Assembly (NCBI GenBank): GCA_018296165.2
Contig: JACKQL020000102.1
Span: forward strand, 1-64,000
Length of the DNA stretch: 64,000 nt
From: Termitomyces sp. T153
Lineage: Eukaryota > Basidiomycota > Agaricomycetes > Agaricales > Lyophyllaceae
Direction of reading: 5' to 3'
Under the pieces are notes generated by a model that was not told the origin of the DNA, ran no database searches, and saw only the letters and a list, made by a program, of their open reading frames with translations. How positions within the stretch are numbered: position 1 is the first letter of the stretch; the number at the start of each line of letters is the position of its first letter. The position numbers and the translations under genes are program-made. Positions 58,773 to 64,000 of the stretch are shown here, in pieces.

Positions 58773-59650
58773 TGATGTGAAATGTAAGTTTTGATGCCAT
58801 CAATTGATCAGATCAATGGATTGAACTTTGTTTTCACTGAGTTTTGGGGGCTTAAGTTACACAAAAGCTCACTTAGATGTTTATAGTCGTAGATAATAAT
58901 TAAATTGATTTATTTGCTAGTTGAGATGGTCTCAAACTTTTGAATGGGTTTAAATATATATATAAAATAAGACCTGAACCAACTGAATACTCATAAGCCT
59001 AAGTTAGCTGCTCCCTGGGACTAGCCGAGCTGTGGTACGTTGTTGCTTCCCTTTTTCCCAGCTCTTCTCCCCCTTTTCTAACTTGTCACACATGCACAGA
59101 CCAGGGTGCTTTCTGTGCATGCCTGTGGTTGTGCCACATGGTTCCTCTTGGCTTTCTTGTCTTATTGGTTGAGGGATTGGAATGGCATGCTGGTTTGGCA
59201 TTACTCAGTCTGCATACATCCAACGTCTTTCCTTTTGCTCCTTTTGTTCCAAACTTCTTCCTAACTGTCTTTTTGTGGTTCATGTGGTGGCCGGCTCTGG
59301 TTTCTGGATGGTCTAGTGTGTGGTATTGAGGGGGGTAGGGTATCTGTCATGGTGATAGACATCCATGGCTGTCCTTAGCATCAGTTAGAATTCTAGCTGG
59401 ATCACCAGGCACAGCCATTGATCACCTATCAAAACACATGATCAGCCTCAATTCGACATCAGAGCTTCTGCTGGCATCATTCAATGTATGCCCTTTGGGA
59501 TCTTTAGTGATTTTCTTTTTGTACTAGGTAAGTTTTTTCCATGTCTACAGTTTTTGACATTACCCAAGCTTATGGTTTTCAGCTTGTTGACTGGTATTTC
59601 TTATCTTTTTAGTATATTCTACCTGTCTCATGTACGAGACAGGCATATCA
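58773..59650. repeat. solo LTR, family L (4-bp duplication)
   Basis: 878 bp with ends TGATGTG and GGCATATCA, flanked by CCAC at 58769-58772 and 59651-59654. It is homologous to 3386-4329. It includes a TATATATATAAAA run near 58955 and a 22-bp palindrome at 59622-59643 (CCTGTCTC...GAGACAGG). Confidence 0.82.
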
Positions 59651-59654
59651 CCAC

Positions 59655-61535
59655 CATACTGAGCTACAGCATAGAACACACAGATGCTCATTAGCCAGTC
59701 TTTAAGTTCGCTGAACTTAGCAGCCCCTGCAAAGGGAGTGATCATTTTTGATGGATCACTCCATCTCAGCTTGAGTCCTTCTAGTATTGCCAGTTGTACT
59801 GCAAGCAACTGCTCCATCACTGCCCTCAGACAATCATCTGGCAGTGACATTCATGGGCTTCTTTCACTCCTGGAGTAGCAAAGCATCCATGGTGTTGCAG
59901 CAGCATTGAAAACTGCCACAGCTATCTCTCAGGGAGGACTGTAGTCCTCCTTCTTACAGCTCTGCATCCCACACCATTGTCTGCACCAGAGGGGTCATTA
60001 CCTGGTCCTCCTGGGCCAGGTAGACTCCCTCCTGGAGGTGGTAGTAGTCCACAACCAGGGAAAGGTGGTCCTCTTCCTGGACCTCCACCTCCTCCTCCTG
60101 GACCCTGCAGTCCAGGATGTGGTGTTGAGGGTGGAGGACACAGGATCACTATCTGGTGATCCCTGTCCAGGTTCTCCTCCACCCACAATTCTTTCCCCAG
60201 ACCAGTTCAAAGGAGCATTTGCTCCTTGACCTGCATGTCTCTGGGAATCTGTGGGGCTCTGTCCAATCCCACCATGTTTGTCTCTAAGAGGGAAGCAAGA
60301 ATCTCACTCCTCCTTTGAATTGGCCTGGTTTGTTCTGGTGGAATGTACCCCTCCAGCCACACATCATAGGCAGTATTCCCCTGAAACACCACCTCCTGAT
60401 CATCCACATAGGACTGTTCAAAGTCCTCCATGTCCCCATTGCAAAATCACTGTAGGGCAATCCAATCTTCCCAAGTCAGCACCCTCCATGTAGACCCACT
60501 TGGTCTATGCCACACCATGGGTTGCTCTACCATAATCACTGACCCTGCATCAGTAGATGCCAAGTCTGGTGCTATGATTGTGCCCAATGTGGCCTGTCAT
60601 TGATGGTCTACTGCAGCCTGCCTAGCCATGTAATCACATGCCATTTCACCAGGCTGTGGTGGTGCTTGCAACAGAGTCAACACTTTGTTGACTGGGGATA
60701 ACTGGAGCACATGAGCCCCACCAAGATATGGCAATGACATTGCAGATGATGCCTGCAATTCCCATAGCTTCTTTTGCTGGAGGTAATCCATTACCTCCTG
60801 TGCTAAGAAGAGCATGTAAATATCCATATACTTCTCTGGATCTGTTGGGATCACATTGTCCCCCAATGACCTCTGAATTGCAATATGTTTAGTTACTCTA
60901 GCAGCTAAACATTGCTGAGTTGAGGTCCTGGGAACCTCAACATGGTTTTGCCAGAACACCATCACCCTTCTATGAAGGATATCATCTGGATGAGCCTCAC
61001 TATCCATATTAGAGGTGTCTCTGACATCCTCTGGTATTGTCTCAATAAATGCTGCTGGGGCTGCCAATTGCATACTCAGCACAGGACCAGCTCTTGATCA
61101 TACAGGGCTGCAGGCCCTGTAAGAGAAGTCCTCTTCACTCCTCATTGGTGTCCTCACCATTGAAGAGTCAAGCTGACCTCCTGTGGCACCTGGGAAGGAT
61201 CAAAGTCCTTCCAGCCTCAGCACTGTGGGCACATACACAGGGGTTTTCCTCTTTTCTGCAGCCACCATGGTGCCTCCTGGCTCCACTTTTGGGTATAGTC
61301 AGGTAGGGGGCCCTTGAGAGCCCTGCACTATGACACCCTCCCAACCACCCACAGATGGTCATACTGGAGTAACTGCTGGCAGCCCTCCTGGCATCACAGC
61401 ACTCTCCCTGCCCCCATCATGGTGTGACATGGCAAATTCTGACATCCCCTGTGGAGCACTTTTCAATGCTCCATCAAACTCTGTCTTGGACCTAGGCCCA
61501 AGCATCTGACCTTCCATAGTCACCATGGTGCCCAT
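59655..61535 (-). pseudogene. K gag, N-terminal and central part
   Basis: ATG 61535 (MGTMVTMEG, with a second ATG in CACCATGG context) opens a long decayed gag. It runs through a Pro/Gly-rich start, then ETIPEDVRDTSNMDSEAH and VMVFWQNHVEVPRT, to MDIYMLFLAQEVMDYLQQKK. A 160-codon open stretch is at 60597-61082. A Gly/Pro-rich spacer lies near 60000-60150, then the capsid-like TPFAGAAKFSELKDWLMSIC and FYAVAQYGG at the LTR gap. CpG-type stops are scattered through it. Confidence 0.75.
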
Positions 61536-61656
61536 TGTGAAAGGTGCACATCAAAAATTTCAATGTGCTGATTGAAACTAGTGGCAGTGAACTTTTTTTA
61601 CAGAAGTTTGGGTTCCTGCTTTGCAAATGAGTTAATGCTCATTAGACTTAGAAAAA
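61536..61656 (-). other. K leader
   Basis: 121 bp between the LTR and the gag start, beginning TTTTTCTAAGTC on the minus strand. I see no clear tRNA primer complement and no match to the LTR that would suggest self-priming. Confidence 0.5.
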
Positions 61657-61870
61657 TGTAATGTTTCTGTTATGGTTCGCATGGCTTATGGTTCACACTC
61701 CATAAGTCAAAACCAGTCATTAGTTCTGTCTATGAAGTATGAAGTAAGGTGCTGCCTTACATAAATAAAAATATAGTAGTTCTAGGGATAGTGTCATGTG
61801 ATGCTATCCATATAGTTAAATAATTAATATAAGTAATGCACAGTAAGATAGTAATGGCTGCTCCATTACA
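61657..61870 (-). repeat. 214-bp 5' LTR of K
   Basis: It has inverted ends TGTAATG/CATTACA and matches 11815-12028 in reverse over the full 214 bp. The palindromes are kept with only a few changes. Confidence 0.88.
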
Positions 61871-62458
61871 GTCCTCCATCAACATAATGTTTGCAAGGTC
61901 TGGGATATCTGGTCCCTGATCAAGGTTTCCTGGTGCTTGATTGGGCACTTCTAGCTGCTGACCTTGATCAGGCCCCAAAACTGGATTAACATTATCATGC
62001 TTGGCTTGGGCTGCATGTACACATTGTTCTGCTTCAATGGCTTCTTGCACAACTTTTTGCACTCATGATGGTGGTATGTGTTCTGGGTTGGCTCTGGCAG
62101 TTGACACTCAAATTCTGTTGTATTAATGAAATTCTGGCATGGGCTTGTCCTCCTGCTCATCTTTTACTTGAACAATGGGTTTTGGATGTGGCAGAGCAGT
62201 TCCTCCTGTGGGCACAAGGTCATCTTCATCATAGATGTCTGTGGCATCTGGCTCCTGGTTGGTACAATTGGCAGAATGCTCTTCAGCTGAGATGTTGTTA
62301 GGAATGGGCATTACAAGATCAGAGTGTCTGTCCTGGCAGTTACAGAACCACAATGGGATGTCTATGGTGGCACTGTCATTTGTTTGCTGCAGCGGCCAAA
62401 GCCCAACACAGTGCACGGACCATAGAACCCTGTCAAGTATGGTTTGCAGTGCATACAT
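61871..62458 (-). pseudogene. unrecognised coding remnant cut by K
   Basis: The minus strand from 62458 holds a 111-codon open stretch (IPLWFCNCQDRHSDLVMPIP, NQEPDATDIYDEDDLVPTGG, IVQVKDEQEDKPMPEFH). After a frame change comes VQKVVQEAIEAEQCVHAAQA, DQGQQLEVPNQAPGNLDQG and DIPDLANIMLMED, ending at the K LTR. It is acidic and Pro-rich. I do not recognise a domain; it could be the tail of another transposon protein. The remainder beyond the LTR is not in the window. Confidence 0.4.
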
Positions 62459-63874
62459 ATCAAGGCATACAGTTCATGAGAGGCAGATGACAGATTCTAA
62501 TTTGGGAATGCACCTTTACTATATGTACTCTCGTATATTATATCATATAGATCAACCAAACAACTAAACAGGGGAAACTCGAAGAAGCCTATCGTTATGA
62601 ACGTGCCTCTATCATTCGAAGTCCTTCATCGCCACATGCAAGCCACCGTTCAATTGGGATGTTAGGAAGATCCGAGTCTGATGATCATTACAAGATCATT
62701 ATTGCCAGAAGGGGTCCCCTGTTGCAAGGCTTCCTAACCACTCAGAAAAGAAATGATCGGGCAGAAGGGGTCAAGGTTGACAATCATGACAAGGTCCTGC
62801 GAATCTCATGTGACTTATATCGTAAGAATGGAAGGAACGGCCGTGTGGCGCGGCTAATGATCGTGTTCTATATACTAGCTGTACCTGACTTGTCCCTGAG
62901 TAGGTACATATTGAGATTTGCAACAAACTTATACTGGAACTACAAGTCGTACTTGAAAGCAGAGTAAACTGAGACTGAATTGAAACTGAAGTGTACATCA
63001 AACGATGCTGTAACAGCTTCATTCGATCATCCGTTGCAGAATCATCAAGAAAAAAACCCTAATCCAGGGATACGGTGCGCATTATACCCTTAGCAAGCAT
63101 CTTTCACCTAAACTCTGATCAGTTTACATGCATTCTACTGCTAAACACAAAGTACCTGTAAAGTAAAAACAAAAAAAGAAAACGCTACAGCTACAGTTAT
63201 GACAAGAAAGAAAGTAAAGCTAGAAAGAAGGTTCAATTGAAAAAAAAAAGTCTGTAGGAGTAGAGAAAACTTGAGATACATCTCGAGACCTTCGATGAAA
63301 ATACATGGCGGGCCGATAAAAATTGTGTAAAGGATCGACCAACCTAGCTATAAAATGTAATCCGGATCCGATATAGTGGGTATGATGATCATAGGCGTAA
63401 AGGTTGGCGTATGCTTGTGGGAGGAATATTGGCCTAGCGGCATTGATGCCTTCACATGCAGACGCATACATGGAGTGACAATGGCAGCGGGGCACATGGA
63501 TACGTATTTAAACTTGATAAGGGCGGGTAGGATGGACTTGGTGAAAACAAATGGGGGGACGCTACATAGAACCTTGGCCTCCTAAAATACAGTGAAGTGG
63601 AACGATACGTACAAAAGGCAACATGCGGCTACTAAGAGTTACAGAACAGGTGTTTCGAACGCGAGGACAACGATGGGGAAAACAAAGTTCGAGTTTCAAC
63701 GATAGAGGAACAGCACGGAGGATGAGGCAGAATGAGGATGAATGTGAGGCTCGGGAAAGGAACGACGTGCCACTCGACCCGGCGTGACGTTATGTGTGAA
63801 GGAAGACAGGCGGGTTAGCAGAGACCCCGAGCGTACAACTGCCCGCCAGAAAAGATGGAGGCTTCTACGTTTGA
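62459..63874. other. CpG-normal intergenic/3' flank
   Basis: Base use changes here: CpG is common, unlike the CpG-poor repeats to the left. No convincing gene. GTTAGGAAG (62661) and CTTCCTAAC (about 62728) form an inverted repeat. A purine-rich stretch runs 63140-63260. This probably holds the 3' untranslated region of the minus-strand gene at the right edge. Confidence 0.5.
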
Positions 63875-64000
63875 TTAGCCATCCCCGCCTTCGCTGCTCG
63901 TACTAGGTTGAGGGTCAGTCTGCTCGGGGGCGGTTGCGATGGAGGACTGCGGTGCGTGCGCGAGGGGCGGCTGTGCCACCGGCACGGTGTGGTAGCTATA
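63875..64000 (-). CDS. C-terminal end of a host protein (partial)
   Basis: The minus strand reads 41 residues, starting YSYHTVPVAQPPLAHAPQ and ending STSSEGGDG, to TAA (complement of 63875-63877). It is Pro/Ser/Gln-rich, probably disordered, with GC-rich third positions and no CpG decay, which fits a living host gene. No domain is visible, so no function is proposed. The rest lies beyond the window. Confidence 0.5.
   Translation of the reverse strand, partial: YSYHTVPVAQPPLAHAPQSSIATAPEQTDPQPSTSSEGGDG

Larger units (their letters stand above)
40782..61870 (-). mobile_element. element K, Ty3/gypsy with 214-bp LTR, nested insertions
   Basis: On the minus strand: 5' LTR (61870-61657), gag (61535 down to about 45050), protease (about 44525-44290), RT/RNase H, integrase and a chromodomain-like end at about 40840. 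It is cut off against A1's LTR at 40781, so its 3' LTR is missing. It is split by LTR L (58773-59650) and by element B' (45612-58680). Gag codons rejoin exactly across both gaps. Confidence 0.88.

Noticed and set aside
62659..62967. 102-codon plus-strand frame in the right flank
   Set aside because: No domain, no codon pattern, no splice context; expected by chance at this length.
62659..63013. Possible solo LTR starting TGTTAGGAAG
   Set aside because: The GTTAGGAAG/CTTCCTAAC inverted repeat is only about 70 bp across, and no matching target duplication was found for any right end tested.

Overview
The window looks like a transposon graveyard from a filamentous basidiomycete, probably an Agaricomycete. 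The evidence is intron-poor Ty3/gypsy chromovirus-type elements, a LINE with an RNase H domain (Tad1/I-like), ~50-bp GT-AG introns, Zn2Cys6-like cysteine clusters, and strong CpG depletion in every old copy. No host gene is visible except the last 42 codons of one protein at the extreme right edge (minus strand, stop at 63875). About 97% of the window is nested retroelement sequence. Assignments come from reading translations and repeat ends by eye; no search was run.

Layout. (1) 1-6929: right part of a Ty3/gypsy element of 'family A' (plus strand): integrase C-terminus, then a multi-exon antisense gene remnant (1164-5767), then a polypurine tract and a 1.16-kb 3' LTR. The antisense gene is cut by two solo LTRs (family B 2032-3228, family L 3386-4329). 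(2) 6930-12028: a large decayed sense gene, cut by a family-B solo LTR, ending in a polypurine tract and a 214-bp LTR of 'family K'. (3) 13402-24155: the youngest element, B, a chromovirus with LTRs, a Tf1-like self-priming site, gag, pol with chromodomain, an antisense Zn2Cys6-like gene and a truncated 3' LTR. (4) 24699-40781, minus strand: family-A element A1, broken by a LINE (29061-36537), a family-B solo LTR (25577-26709) and another solo LTR (36899-37462). The LINE is itself broken by a family-B solo LTR (32655-33822). (5) 40782-61870, minus strand: element K (214-bp 5' LTR, gag, protease, RT, RNase H, integrase). It is split by a family-L solo LTR (58773-59650) and by B', a 13-kb copy of B (45612-58680, target-site duplication ATGTA). 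B' contains a further gypsy gag-protease fragment (47131-48899). (6) 61871-62458: remnant of an unrecognised coding sequence. (7) 62459-64000: CpG-normal flank and the 3' end of a host gene.

How it fits together. Most insertions can be read base by base, because the target-site duplications survive and removing LTR plus duplication rejoins the interrupted reading frame. The order is K and A first; then L, B' and the LINE; then family-B solo LTRs; then B. Almost all inactivation is CpG to TpG/CpA change. Where B has TGA, B' often has CAA, which points to ancestral CGA hit on opposite strands. The most interesting biology is that B, B' and probably the family-A element carry an extra antisense gene, spliced in B, between pol and the 3' LTR. 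It encodes a Zn2Cys6-like cluster.
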